Positions 9,412 to 18,265 of a DNA stretch of 46,891 nt are shown piece by piece (the stretch's first letter is position 1; every line of letters starts with the position of its first letter). Under the pieces are notes generated by a model. It worked only from the letters and a program-made list of their open reading frames with translations, was not told the origin of the DNA and made no database searches. The translations under genes and the position numbers were made by a program. This DNA is from DATLAN01 sp035527455 (GTDB lineage Bacteria > Planctomycetota > Planctomycetia > Pirellulales > Thermoguttaceae). The stretch is taken from NCBI GenBank assembly GCA_035527455.1, contig DATLAN010000301.1:1-46891 (forward strand), given 5' to 3'.

Positions 9412-10314
9412 CTAATTCTTGTGGTGCATTCCCAGTCGGTTGTTCAAATAGGCCGTCAAGGCGGCGTCCAGCGGCTGGCTGGTCCGGATCAAGGCATAAT
9501 CGACGTAGTTGCGGGCGCAGCCGCGCCGCACCTCCTCCAGGTAGGCGTTCAACGCCGCCAGGTACCCTTCACGCAACGCCCGGGGGTTGCAGCGGAGCAC
9601 GTCGGGCAACTCCAGCCCCTCGAACCGCGTCGGGCCGGTGAAGGGAAAATCCAACTCGTCGTCGTCCAGCACGTGGAACACCATCACGTCGTGCCCGCGG
9701 CTGCGGAGCATCTTCAGCCCCTTGAACAGCCCCGCCCGATCCACCAAGAGATCGGAAATCAATACCATCATCCCGCGTCGCGGATAGCTCTCGGTCGCGT
9801 TGCGGAGAATCTGGTACAAGTCGGTCTTCTCGCGCGGTTCGCTGACGTCCAACGCCTGGACGATGGAATCGAGGTGGTTGCGTTTGGTGCGCAGCGGAAC
9901 GGTCATGCGGGCCGACTCGTCGAACGACACGCAGCCGACCGCGTCCTGCTGCCGCAGCAACAGGTAGGCCAGGCTGACCGCGATCGTACAGCCGTACTCG
10001 AACTTGTTCATCGCCCCCTTGCCGTAGCGCATGCTGCCGGAAACGTCGCACAGCAAGGTGCAGCGGAGGTTGGTGTCTTCCTCGAACTGCTTGACGTAGT
10101 AGCGGTCCTGCTTCGCCCAGACCTTCCAGTCGACGTACCGCAGGTCGTCGCCCCAGGTGTACTCGCGGTGCTGAAGGAACTCGACCGACTGGCCGAAATA
10201 AGGGCTGCGGTGCATGCCGGACAGAAAACCCTCGACGACGTGCCGGGCGCGCAGCTCCAGCCGCGAGATCCGCTTGATCGCTTCAGGGTAAAAGAATCGT
10301 TTCGACTGGGCCAT
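9412..10314 (-). CDS. DUF58 family protein (vWA-like, MoxR partner)
   Basis: This 300-residue protein has the typical DUF58 signature: RLELRARHVVEGFLSG near the N-terminus, then SVEFLQHREYTWGDDLRYVD and WKVWAKQDRYYVKQFEE, followed by a vWA-like core with CDVSGSM (D90, S92, S94). No membrane segment is evident, which is usual for the short soluble form. I chose ATG 10314, sixteen bases after the moxR stop; a TTG at 10341 inside the end of moxR is possible. It lies directly downstream of moxR and upstream of the BatA-like gene, the standard order for this system. Its biochemical role in such clusters is not settled; an adaptor between the AAA ATPase and vWA membrane proteins is the usual idea. 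Confidence 0.92.
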   Translation of the reverse strand: MAQSKRFFYPEAIKRISRLELRARHVVEGFLSGMHRSPYFGQSVEFLQHREYTWGDDLRYVDWKVWAKQDRYYVKQFEEDTNLRCTLLCDVSGSMRYGKGAMNKFEYGCTIAVSLAYLLLRQQDAVGCVSFDESARMTVPLRTKRNHLDSIVQALDVSEPREKTDLYQILRNATESYPRRGMMVLISDLLVDRAGLFKGLKMLRSRGHDVMVFHVLDDDELDFPFTGPTRFEGLELPDVLRCNPRALREGYLAALNAYLEEVRRGCARNYVDYALIRTSQPLDAALTAYLNNRLGMHHKN

Positions 10315-10330
10315 GGCGTCTTTCAGTAAG

Positions 10331-11386
10331 TCAAGAGGCAAAGATCTTCTGGAATCGCGGATCGTTGGTCAGCTCGTCTTCTCGCGTCGGGGTCACCGAG
10401 AGGATCTGCTCGATCACCGCGTCGGGCGTAATCCCTTCACTCTCGGCCGTGAAGCTCAGCACCAGCCGGTGCCGTAGCACGGGTTTGGCCAGCGACTGGA
10501 TGTCTTCGCAGGTCACGTGCGTGCGGCCTTGCAGCAGCGCCCGGGCCTTGGCCCCCAGAATCAAGAACTGCACCGCCCGAGGGCCCGCTCCCCAGGTGAC
10601 CTGGTCGTCGACGAACTCGGGCACGCCGGGCTCCCGGACGCGCGTCTGACGAACCAGCGAGAGCACGTAGCGAATCACGTGATCGGAGATCGGCACCTCG
10701 CGGACGATCCGCTGCAAGTCCAGGATCTCCTCGGCCGCCATCACCGGCTCGATCGTGTCGGACATCGTGGTCGTCGTGCGCCGGGCCACCTCGAACTCCT
10801 CCTCGAAGTTCGGGTATTTCACGAAGACCTTGAACATGAACCGGTCCTGCTGCGCCTCGGGCAGGGGATAGGTCCCTTCCTGTTCGATCGGGTTCTGCGT
10901 GGCCAGCACGAAGAACGGATCGGACAGCGGGTGCCGAATCCGGCCCACCGTGACCTGGCGCTCCTGCATCGCTTCGAGCAGCGCGGCCTGCGTCTTCGGC
11001 GGCGTGCGGTTGATTTCGTCGGCCAGGATCACGTTGCTGAACAACGGGCCTTCCAGGAAGCGGAAGTCGCGCCCGCCGGTCGATCGGTTCTCCTCGATCA
11101 CGTCCGTGCCGGTGATGTCGGCCGGCATCAGGTCGGGGGTGAACTGGATGCGGCTGAAGGAGAGGTTCAGCGTCCGGCTGAGCGTGCTGATCATCAGCGT
11201 CTTGGCCAGTCCCGGCACGCCTTCCAACAGGCAGTGCCCGCGGCTGAAGAGCGAAATCAACAGCTCCTCGATGACTTGTTCCTGCCCGACGATCACCTGA
11301 GCCAACTGCTCGGCGATCTTCTGCTTGGCGCCGCGGAGTTTCTCGACCGTTGCGGTATCCTGGGTGCTGAGTCCGTCTGCTGTCAT
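10331..11386 (-). CDS. MoxR family AAA+ ATPase
   Basis: This 351-residue AAA+ protein has Walker A GVPGLAKT (56-63), Walker B VILADE (119-124), sensor 1 ATQNP (162-166) and PEAQQDRF (176-183, sensor/Arg region). It also carries the MoxR-type inserts and C-terminal lid (VLRHRLVLSF). MoxR ATPases act as chaperone-like assembly or metal-insertion factors, usually on vWA proteins encoded nearby. ATG 11386 is preceded by GAGGAATAACA, a good ribosome site; a longer in-frame start lies in the upstream palindromic repeat and is unlikely. It heads the tight run DUF58-BatA-vWA-DUF4175. Confidence 0.95.
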   Translation of the reverse strand: MTADGLSTQDTATVEKLRGAKQKIAEQLAQVIVGQEQVIEELLISLFSRGHCLLEGVPGLAKTLMISTLSRTLNLSFSRIQFTPDLMPADITGTDVIEENRSTGGRDFRFLEGPLFSNVILADEINRTPPKTQAALLEAMQERQVTVGRIRHPLSDPFFVLATQNPIEQEGTYPLPEAQQDRFMFKVFVKYPNFEEEFEVARRTTTTMSDTIEPVMAAEEILDLQRIVREVPISDHVIRYVLSLVRQTRVREPGVPEFVDDQVTWGAGPRAVQFLILGAKARALLQGRTHVTCEDIQSLAKPVLRHRLVLSFTAESEGITPDAVIEQILSVTPTREDELTNDPRFQKIFAS

Positions 11387-11420
11387 TGTTATTCCTCGTT
11401 GGGGGAATTCCTCGTGGGTT

Positions 11421-11478
11421 GTGGGGCACGTTTTCAACGTGCCTTTTCGGTTGTGGGCACGTTGCAAACGTGCCCCAC
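11421..11478. repeat. Paired inverted repeat, GGCACGTTTTCAACGTGCC family
   Basis: Arm 11421-11443 and arm 11456-11478 are reverse complements with one mismatch over 23 bases. Each arm is itself a palindrome (GGCACGTT/AACGTGCC). It sits between the terpenoid-cyclase-fold gene and moxR, so a transcript crossing it would form a strong hairpin. No T-run follows, so it is not a typical intrinsic terminator. Confidence 0.85.
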
Positions 11479-11488
11479 GTCAGGAACG

Positions 11489-12577
11489 TTATCTCTGGTA
11501 AATCGGCAGGGCGCCGTTGGGCAACTGGAGAATGGTCAGATTGATCGCGGTGGTGTAGATCGATCCGATATAACCCTGGCTCCAATACCACTGGCCGGTT
11601 CCCATCGATTGGGCCTCGGAAAGGAGCTTCGTCGTGATCTGCTGGTCGTACTCGTCCCACGTCTGGCCGCCTTCGCGGTACATGACCTGGGCGTAGTAAT
11701 AGTGGGCGTAGTGCCAATGGCCGAACCCGCTGCCGGAAAGGTTGTCCAGCTTTCCCTTGCAGTATTTCAGTTGTTTGGGTACGAACTCGTCGTCGTACTG
11801 GCCGGCGTTGTACAGGCAGGCGATCGCCGCGGCGGTGATGGCCGGGCGGCCGCCGCCGCCGTTGGAGCTGTATTGCACGCCGCCGTCGGGCAGGGTGCAG
11901 TTGTGGATGTACTTGATCGCGTTGTCGATGATCTCGTTGGGAACCACGATGCCCGCGTTGCGGCAGCCGCGCAGCCCCTGGACCTGGGTGATGGTCGTGG
12001 AACCCTCGTCGGCGATCCCGCCGCTGTGGCCGATGTCCTTGGCACTGACGTACCCCCAACCGCCGGCGGCCGTCTGGGCCTGACCCGAGAAAATCGCCGC
12101 CCTGCTCAACACGTCGATCAGCTCCTTGCGGCGCGCCGAGTCCCCTTCTTCGCCCAACACTTGGGAAAGGAACAGCATCGAGAATCCGTGTCCGTAGGTG
12201 TAGCGGTTGTCGTGGTCGGGGTCGCCGATCAGGCCGGTCTTGGGCTGGGAACGGCTGACCAGGTAGTCGACCGCCTTGCGGATGTTCGCAGCGTATTTGC
12301 CCTGCGTGGTCGTCGACCCTTCGCACAACAGGGCAACCCCCGAGAGGGCCGTCATCGCCGTGGGATAGCGTTGCTGGCTGTCCATCCAATAGCCCCGGGA
12401 CGACTGCTGCGCGGCCAGCCAGTCCAATCCGCCGGCAACCACCTTGTCCAAATCCGGCTTCTCCGCGGCGCTCGCCGCAGTGGCCGACCACGCCGCGGCA
12501 GCCAACAGGACGAGGCACACAATCCATCCTTTGCGGTGCGCAGGTGTTTTCATGAGTCTACTCGCGTTCGTGTCCAT
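11489..12577 (-). CDS. Secreted terpenoid-cyclase/prenyltransferase-fold repeat protein
   Basis: This 362-residue protein has an N-terminal signal sequence (WIVCLVLLAAAAWSATAASA). The remainder shows the alpha/alpha-toroid repeats of squalene-cyclase/prenyltransferase-like proteins: GLDWLAAQQSSRGYW, KAVDYLVSRSQPKTG and AIKYIHNCTLPDGGVQYSS, each with the helix-Gly-Gly pattern. The DxDD-type acid of true cyclases is not apparent, so enzymatic cyclase activity is doubtful. Proteins of this fold are common beside planctomycete MoxR clusters and may bind other proteins. ATG 12577 was kept; ATG 12553 would give a shorter signal peptide. The gene precedes moxR on the same strand, separated by the palindromic repeat at 11421-11478. 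Confidence 0.8.
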   Translation of the reverse strand: MDTNASRLMKTPAHRKGWIVCLVLLAAAAWSATAASAAEKPDLDKVVAGGLDWLAAQQSSRGYWMDSQQRYPTAMTALSGVALLCEGSTTTQGKYAANIRKAVDYLVSRSQPKTGLIGDPDHDNRYTYGHGFSMLFLSQVLGEEGDSARRKELIDVLSRAAIFSGQAQTAAGGWGYVSAKDIGHSGGIADEGSTTITQVQGLRGCRNAGIVVPNEIIDNAIKYIHNCTLPDGGVQYSSNGGGGRPAITAAAIACLYNAGQYDDEFVPKQLKYCKGKLDNLSGSGFGHWHYAHYYYAQVMYREGGQTWDEYDQQITTKLLSEAQSMGTGQWYWSQGYIGSIYTTAINLTILQLPNGALPIYQR

Positions 12578-12614
12578 GCACTCATAACTCCTTGAACTGC
12601 AAGTGCGGGAGCCC

Positions 12615-12692
12615 GAAAATGGGGACTGGCTCCGTCGAGGTATGGTTTTTCAGTGCTATTCGGGCGGCCGACGGTGCCTGTCCCCATTTTCC
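12615..12692. repeat. Imperfect inverted repeat, AAAATGGGGACNGGC family
   Basis: The arm beginning GAAAATGGGGACTGGCTCCG at 12615 and the arm at 12668-12692 (ending GTGCCTGTCCCCATTTTCC) are inverted copies with a few mismatches, separated by about 30 bases. The word AAAATGGGGACAGGCACC resembles REP sequences associated with RAYT transposases in other bacteria; that link is from memory, not from this window. Confidence 0.7.
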
Positions 12693-12720
12693 ACTCATTG
12701 CTCACAGTTCGAGTAACTCC

Positions 12721-15700
12721 TTATCTCGGCCCCGGGGCGGGCGGGAGGACCGGCAGCTCGGGAAGCAGGTCCTCGAGTTCTTCTTCCACGGTTTCCTCGA
12801 CTTGGGCCGGTTTTCCCAGCGCTCCGGCCACGACGTTCTTCAGCGTCGCGGCCAGCGCGCGTCCGGTCTTCGCCCGGTCCACGCCCGTTTGGTCTTCCTC
12901 CTCCGCTGCGGCCGCCGGCCACGGCTCGTCGGTAAAACTCATCGTCACCTTCTGCCCGCCAAGCTGCACCTCGACCGTATCGGCCTCGGGATCGCCGACC
13001 AATTGCAGGGGAGTCGTCATCTGCGGGAAATCCTTCAGCCGGATCTTGTGCCCGGTCCGCTTGTCGATGCACTCCAGCGCGATCTCGTACCGCCGGGGAC
13101 TGCCTTGATACGTCTGGTAGAAGAAGGTCAGCACGGGCAGACGATCCGGCTGGTACCCCGCGAATTGTTGGTTCTCGATCTTCACCGGCTCCGGCCACAG
13201 CGGCTTGCCCTGAAGATCGAACGCGTAGACCCAGCCGTAACCGATCATTTTGTACAAATCGTCGGGCACGGTGTGGATGGGCTGCACGTAGGATCGGGAA
13301 CTACGCGCTTCGCCGTTGGTGATCAGCACGTACCGATCGCCGAAGCGGAACACGGAAATGTCGATCAACTGTCGTTCCGGATTCAGCTTGGCATCGACGA
13401 TCGTACGGCCCTCCGACAGGCCCACCAGCACGAAGCGGCCGTCCGGCTCGAACACGCCCACCGCCTCCTGCCCGACCACGCAGACCTTCGCTTCGGCGGT
13501 GAACTCCCGCGGCGGCCAGACCTCTCGCTCGAGCCACGGGTCGAACAGTTGCAGTCGGGACCGGTTGCCGGCAAGCTGCCAGAGCAGCACCCGCCGGCCG
13601 GCCATGGCGAGGCATTCCTGCGTGAAGGGGACGAACTCCCCTTGGGCCACGGCGGGGCCGAGATCCGCCGCCATCTTCCCGCGCGGGATCTTTCGCTTGC
13701 CCAACAACTCGCCGTCCAGCGCGCCGTAGACCGCCGCTTCGTCCTTGTCCGGAGCCAGTGCGAACACGTACTGCTCGTCGCCGAACACGACGCTGTCGGG
13801 CGCCACGTAACGCTGAATCCACAGCGGTTCTCCGGTCAGCGGATCGGCGGCCACCAGCTTCCCACCCTCCTGGAAACAGACGTACCGCTGGGTGACCGGT
13901 CCCAGGGCGCCGATTTGCTGCCCAAGATTCGAATTCGACGAATACGGAAGGCCCAAGGCGGCTCGTTGAATCAGGATCTGATGGACGTCGGCCGCGGCGA
14001 TCTGCGCGTCGGGCGTTTCCTGCTTCCAGAGCAATTGGGGCGTGCCGTCGGCTGCGGAGCCCAGCGCATCGACCGCCACGATCGAGTAGCCCGTGGAGAC
14101 CATCAGCAGATGGCCGCAGGTGCGGGCGTGCAGCCGTTTGAGATCGTACCGGAGCGTGGGCAGCGAGCCGGCGTCGACCAGCGGCGTCTGCCACTGCTCG
14201 TTGCCCACCGCGTCCCAGCCGCAGATCGTCGGCACGGTGCGGCCCTGGCTGTTGCGCACGCTGTTGTCGAATCGGATCGTGCCGTTTGCGAAAAACGGCC
14301 CGGGATCTCCCTCCATGACGACCGGGAATCGTCCGGCGCGGACCGAGGTCAGGGCCTCCGGCTGGCCGACCTCGACCTTGCCGACGGGCCATTCGGCGTC
14401 GCGTTGCAGGGCCTTCCCGATCGCGTCATCCGCCGGCACTGCGTCGGCCCACTGGCTTCCCGTCCGGCCGTCCGGGCAGAGGACGTCCGCGAACTGCTCG
14501 CGCAGCCGGCGATAACACCAGGCGGCGTCCTCCGGCCGCTTCGACGCGCGCAGCAGTTCGGCCAACTCGACCGTTGACGCCGCGGCGACCGTCCGATCCG
14601 GCGACCGCGCGTCGTACCAGAGCAGCATCTCGGCCTGGATCGGTTTGCCGGAGTCTTTCAGCCGCCGGGCCAGCACGCGCCGCGCTTCGGCCCCGCTCAA
14701 GCTGTCGCCGAAGCAATCGACGAACCGGCGCAATGCCTCGTTGTCGGGCGCGTCGAGGGCCGCTTGGAGCAACGCGTTGATCGGCTCGTCGATCGCCGCC
14801 GCGTCGTCTCCGACCTCCGCGCGCAGCGCCGCCAACTGGGCCCGGAGCCACCGGTCGCGGCGCACCCAGTGCGATTTCGTGACCGCCTCCATCGCGTAGA
14901 CGTCCTGCTCCGGGTCGGCCAGCTTCAGATACTCCTCCAGCGCCGCCCGCCACTGGCCGGCGTGTCGCAGTCCGGTCGCCATCAGCCGCACGAAGGCGGC
15001 ACGTTGCTCGGGCGTGTCCAGCAGTCGCTCGATCTCCTCGGCCGAGTCGCGGTGGGCGGCAAATTCCACGCGCAGCCCTTCCAAGAGCGCTTCGCGCAGC
15101 AGCCCGCGCGTCCGCAGGTCGCCGCCCAGTTCGAACGCGCGGCGAAAACGGTCCACGGCCTCAGCGTGCTTGCCTTCGTCCCACAGGAGTTCGCCTTCGA
15201 GCGTCAGGCTTTCCGGCTTATCGGGGCCCAGCCGCGCGATCGCCTCGCGCGCCGCGTCGGTCTGGTAGAATGCCTCCACGCCGTCGAACCCCTGGGAGAT
15301 GATGCACCCCTTGTAGCAGATCAGGTTGCCCGGTATCTTGCCGTCGCGCGATTTCGACGTGTGGACGATCTTGCCGGCGCGCAGGTCGATCGCCACGATC
15401 TCCGCCGAACTCAGCGGAAGGTAGTACTCGTCGCCGGCGAGGAATCCCCGGCCGCTGGGCACGCTCCCGTCGGGCAAGACCACCGGCCGGCCATCCCAAG
15501 CCGGCTTCGGCCGCCGCACCACCACGTCGGGAACTTCTTCCAACTGTTTCTTGAGTTCGTCGATCTGCGTCTTGATCAGCGCCGCTTGCGAAGTGCTCAT
15601 CGCCTTGATGCGTTCGTAGAGCAGCGTGCGCTGGGCGATCTGGGCTTCCAGCGGTTCGGCCTCCGGTCCCTTCTCGGTCACCTCGACCGTTTCCTGCAGC

Positions 15701-17709
15701 GAAAGCCCCCGCACTTCGTTCCGGCCCACCAGGATCACCTTGCCCTGGTGAACGCACGCCGCGTAGAGGTTGTCCCCCCGTGGATATTTCCAGCGGGGGT
15801 TGCCGTCGATCAGATTCAGGCAATAGAGCCAGTCCGACTCGATGGGCGTCGCCAACACGCTGCCTTCCGCGATGCGAACGCTCCCGTCGCACCAGCAATC
15901 CGTCGGCGGCGCCGTGGGCGAGTATCGCACCACGCCCCCGGCGGCGATGAACATCGCGTGCGAAGGACTCGACGTCTTCCGGCACTCGTACGGAAACCCC
16001 CACAGCAGCGATCGGCTCGTGGGGTCGACGGCCACGATCGCGCCGGTGGAAGTCGGACAGACCAGAATCCCGTCGGCATACGACGGCGACACACCGGCCC
16101 GTCGCCGCCAGGGATCCGACAAGGTCCCCTGATCGACCATGGCCAGCCGTTGTTCCCAGAGGACGTCCCCTTTGTGTGGGTCCAGGGCCTGTTTGCGCGG
16201 GTCGAGGACCAGCAGCCGAATCTCGTCCTTGATCTCGGCCAGTACATAGAGCTTGCCCATCAACGGCAACGGCGGTCCGAGAAAATACGTGCCGGCCAAC
16301 GGCCAGGGACCGTAATCCAGAGAATCCGGCTGCGTCGGTCCGCCCAGAATCCATTTGCGTTTGCCGTTGCGAACGTCGCCGGCGACCAGCTCGTTGTAGG
16401 ACGCTTCCGGCATGGACGTCGACCGGCTGCCGATCACCACGGTCCGCTGGGAAGACGGATCCCACGGCAGGTCGTCCGTTTCCACCGAGAAGACGAATCG
16501 ACCGTCGGTGCTCAGCGTGCCGTAGGTCGCGTCATGGCACATGCGGCTTCGGATGTCCATAATGGTCGCGCGGTGGGAAGCGGCCGAAGAGGCTGCGAAC
16601 CCTATGCCCGGCGACGTATCCTCCGGCGAGAGCAACCACTTCAGCTTGCCGTCCTTGAGGAACTCGACGGCCACCAGGTCCCGGTCATTGCGCAGCAAGA
16701 CGACGTCGTTGACCGCCAACGGGTGCAATCCGGGCAGAAGCGGAATGCCTTGCTCCAGGGAAGAACGCTGCAGTTCCCGCATGGCGTCCCCGGCCTCGGT
16801 GCCGGTCACGGCCCAGCGCCGGTTCAACAGCGGCGCGCTGCCGGCCACCGAGGCGTTGCGCGCCGGGTTGCCGCAGAACATCATCCAGCGCTGGGCTTCC
16901 ATCGCCGCAACCGGCAGTTGCGGACCGATCAGCCCGGTCAGCCGCAACACGGCCTCTCCTTCGCGCGCAAACAGCATAGCACGCTCGCCGGCGATCTCGA
17001 CGCTGCCGTCGCGCTGCTGCCGTGCCAGTGGCGCCAGCACGTCCCGCGCCTTCTCCGGCGCCTCGGCCTTCAACCAGCAGCTCGCCAGGATCAACGACAG
17101 GGTGGGCTCGAACCGATCCGCACTTCGCGTGGCGTCGCGCAGCCGCTGCAAGGCCAAGGCGCCGGCCAACGGTTCGGCGTGATCGAAGTGGTGCAGTCCC
17201 AGCAGGAAGGTCGCTTCGTAACCGGCCTCGGTGTGGAAGAACCGCCGGGAGACCTCCGCCAGACGGGACATGTCGGCGGCAGCCACCGCCTCCTCGAGCA
17301 ATCGCCGAGCCCCGGGCCCGTACTGCAATTCGTAGAACTCCCGCCCCTGCGAGGGCATCCCGCCGATCAGACGCCAGGCTTCGGATTTCAGACTGGAGTA
17401 GATCGGCAGATTCTTGTTGGGCTGGAAGAAGTGGTCGCCGGGTTCCTCGAGGATTCTCCCCAGGTATCCCACGGCCGCTTCGTAATAGTCTTCCTCGAGC
17501 AACTCCTCGGCCTTGGCCAGCCACAACAGGAGCTTTCGGTCGGGAGCCGGAAAGACGTCCGCGGCCGATGCGTCATCCATATCGGGCGAGACCGCGCCGC
17601 CCGGAAGCACCCCCTGAGCAAATGGCTGAGCCGGAGCCGCGGCCGATACGCTCGACATCAGCGCCAGCGCGACCGCCGTCTTGCAGAGATTCCATCTCGC
17701 GTGTTTCAT
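12721..17709 (-). CDS. Giant secreted PQQ-type beta-propeller protein with TPR section
   Basis: ATG 17709 gives a clear signal peptide (MKHARWNLCKTAVALALMSS, cleavage near AAAPAQ) and 1662 residues; the longer reading upstream crosses the promoter and is rejected. An N-terminal helical region includes an EELLEEDYYEAAVGYLGRIL TPR-like unit. A first PQQ-type propeller has blades such as IVAVDPTSRSLLWGF and IVAIDLRAGKIVHTS. A TPR stretch follows (DEGKHAEAVDRFRRAFELG and on), then a second propeller (GWDAVGNEQWQTPLVD, LVAADPLTGEPLWIQRY, VYAFDLQGKPLWPEP). A short acidic, Pro-rich tail ends it. No enzyme signature of quinoprotein dehydrogenases is obvious, so it may be a BamB-like binding scaffold rather than a PQQ enzyme. 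It is the first gene of the minus-strand block behind the dyad-containing promoter. Confidence 0.87.
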   Translation of the reverse strand: MKHARWNLCKTAVALALMSSVSAAAPAQPFAQGVLPGGAVSPDMDDASAADVFPAPDRKLLLWLAKAEELLEEDYYEAAVGYLGRILEEPGDHFFQPNKNLPIYSSLKSEAWRLIGGMPSQGREFYELQYGPGARRLLEEAVAAADMSRLAEVSRRFFHTEAGYEATFLLGLHHFDHAEPLAGALALQRLRDATRSADRFEPTLSLILASCWLKAEAPEKARDVLAPLARQQRDGSVEIAGERAMLFAREGEAVLRLTGLIGPQLPVAAMEAQRWMMFCGNPARNASVAGSAPLLNRRWAVTGTEAGDAMRELQRSSLEQGIPLLPGLHPLAVNDVVLLRNDRDLVAVEFLKDGKLKWLLSPEDTSPGIGFAASSAASHRATIMDIRSRMCHDATYGTLSTDGRFVFSVETDDLPWDPSSQRTVVIGSRSTSMPEASYNELVAGDVRNGKRKWILGGPTQPDSLDYGPWPLAGTYFLGPPLPLMGKLYVLAEIKDEIRLLVLDPRKQALDPHKGDVLWEQRLAMVDQGTLSDPWRRRAGVSPSYADGILVCPTSTGAIVAVDPTSRSLLWGFPYECRKTSSPSHAMFIAAGGVVRYSPTAPPTDCWCDGSVRIAEGSVLATPIESDWLYCLNLIDGNPRWKYPRGDNLYAACVHQGKVILVGRNEVRGLSLQETVEVTEKGPEAEPLEAQIAQRTLLYERIKAMSTSQAALIKTQIDELKKQLEEVPDVVVRRPKPAWDGRPVVLPDGSVPSGRGFLAGDEYYLPLSSAEIVAIDLRAGKIVHTSKSRDGKIPGNLICYKGCIISQGFDGVEAFYQTDAAREAIARLGPDKPESLTLEGELLWDEGKHAEAVDRFRRAFELGGDLRTRGLLREALLEGLRVEFAAHRDSAEEIERLLDTPEQRAAFVRLMATGLRHAGQWRAALEEYLKLADPEQDVYAMEAVTKSHWVRRDRWLRAQLAALRAEVGDDAAAIDEPINALLQAALDAPDNEALRRFVDCFGDSLSGAEARRVLARRLKDSGKPIQAEMLLWYDARSPDRTVAAASTVELAELLRASKRPEDAAWCYRRLREQFADVLCPDGRTGSQWADAVPADDAIGKALQRDAEWPVGKVEVGQPEALTSVRAGRFPVVMEGDPGPFFANGTIRFDNSVRNSQGRTVPTICGWDAVGNEQWQTPLVDAGSLPTLRYDLKRLHARTCGHLLMVSTGYSIVAVDALGSAADGTPQLLWKQETPDAQIAAADVHQILIQRAALGLPYSSNSNLGQQIGALGPVTQRYVCFQEGGKLVAADPLTGEPLWIQRYVAPDSVVFGDEQYVFALAPDKDEAAVYGALDGELLGKRKIPRGKMAADLGPAVAQGEFVPFTQECLAMAGRRVLLWQLAGNRSRLQLFDPWLEREVWPPREFTAEAKVCVVGQEAVGVFEPDGRFVLVGLSEGRTIVDAKLNPERQLIDISVFRFGDRYVLITNGEARSSRSYVQPIHTVPDDLYKMIGYGWVYAFDLQGKPLWPEPVKIENQQFAGYQPDRLPVLTFFYQTYQGSPRRYEIALECIDKRTGHKIRLKDFPQMTTPLQLVGDPEADTVEVQLGGQKVTMSFTDEPWPAAAAEEEDQTGVDRAKTGRALAATLKNVVAGALGKPAQVEETVEEELEDLLPELPVLPPAPGPR

Positions 17710-17762
17710 GGACGCCCCCTCTTGTTCCGCTCTTCGAGTGGCCACGCCAACGCGCATCCCCA

Positions 17763-17810
17763 GCCTACAGTTGTAGTTACTTTCATGCGATTGTCAACTA
17801 CAGTCGTAGG
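17763..17810 (-). promoter_or_regulatory. Promoter with two BlaI/MecI-like operators
   Basis: On the minus strand, TTGACA (17792-17797) and TACAAC (17770-17775) are 16 bases apart, a good sigma70-type pair pointing at the giant PQQ gene, with a leader of about 55 bases. Two dyads, CTACAGTTGTAG (17765-17776) and CTACAGTCGTAG (17798-17809), centre 33 bases apart, about three helical turns. One covers the -10 box; the other lies just upstream of and abuts the -35 box. The core TACAnnTGTA is the half-site pattern bound by BlaI/MecI/CopY-type repressors. The regulator itself is not in the window. Confidence 0.7.
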
Positions 17811-18170
17811 CATAGACGGCAAATACCTCCCGCGGGTTCCCGGAATCCGTGGGACTTCCGGAGTCATTGTCCCGAAGCTCCGACGCAAGAACGCGTTGCG
17901 TATAAACCTATATGCTAAGCGATTTGCCCTGAGTTGACAAGCAAAACGGGCTGGCTTGGTGAATACATATGCCCTATCCGACCGGCCACCTGAATGGTGA
18001 AAAGGACCACCTGCTTAGCGACTCTCGGACATCCTATGCGACGGCACGTTTTGCCCCGGAAAAAGGACGTTACGGCAAGGCAAACCGCCTTGGACAGCCA
18101 AAAAACAGGAAAAAGGGGGCCTCCAAACCTGTTTTTCCCAGTTTTTACCGAGTTTTCACCAATATTCGGC
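17811..18170. other. Intergenic leader between divergent genes
   Basis: No gene is supported here. A frame stays open from 17969 into the HU-like gene, but its codons look random and the real start has its own ribosome site. TTGACA at 17934 lacks a well-spaced -10 box. An inverted pair AAAAACAGG (18101-18109) and CCTGTTTTT (18128-18136) could form a weak AT-rich hairpin in the HU leader. Confidence 0.5.
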
Positions 18171-18198
18171 TTGCAATATCCGACAAAACCACTTTAAT
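18171..18198 (+). promoter_or_regulatory. Candidate promoter for the HU-like gene
   Basis: TTGCAA (18171-18176) and TTTAAT (18193-18198) are separated by 16 bases and would start transcription about 60 bases before the HU-like start codon. The match is moderate, so this is a tentative call. Confidence 0.4.
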
Positions 18199-18265
18199 CA
18201 GCAAGTCCGCATCATTGGACAGATTCGTTTTCACCAGTCAAGCATTGCATGGAGGGTACCCGATC

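Noticed and set aside
14764..17937. Plus-strand open frame of over 1000 codons opposite the PQQ/TPR gene
   Set aside because: Same antisense effect; it also runs across the promoter region and has no ribosome site.
17969..18265. N-terminal extension of the HU-like protein
   Set aside because: The frame is open but not protein-like, and ATG 18266 has its own GGAGGG site and matches the family N-terminus.
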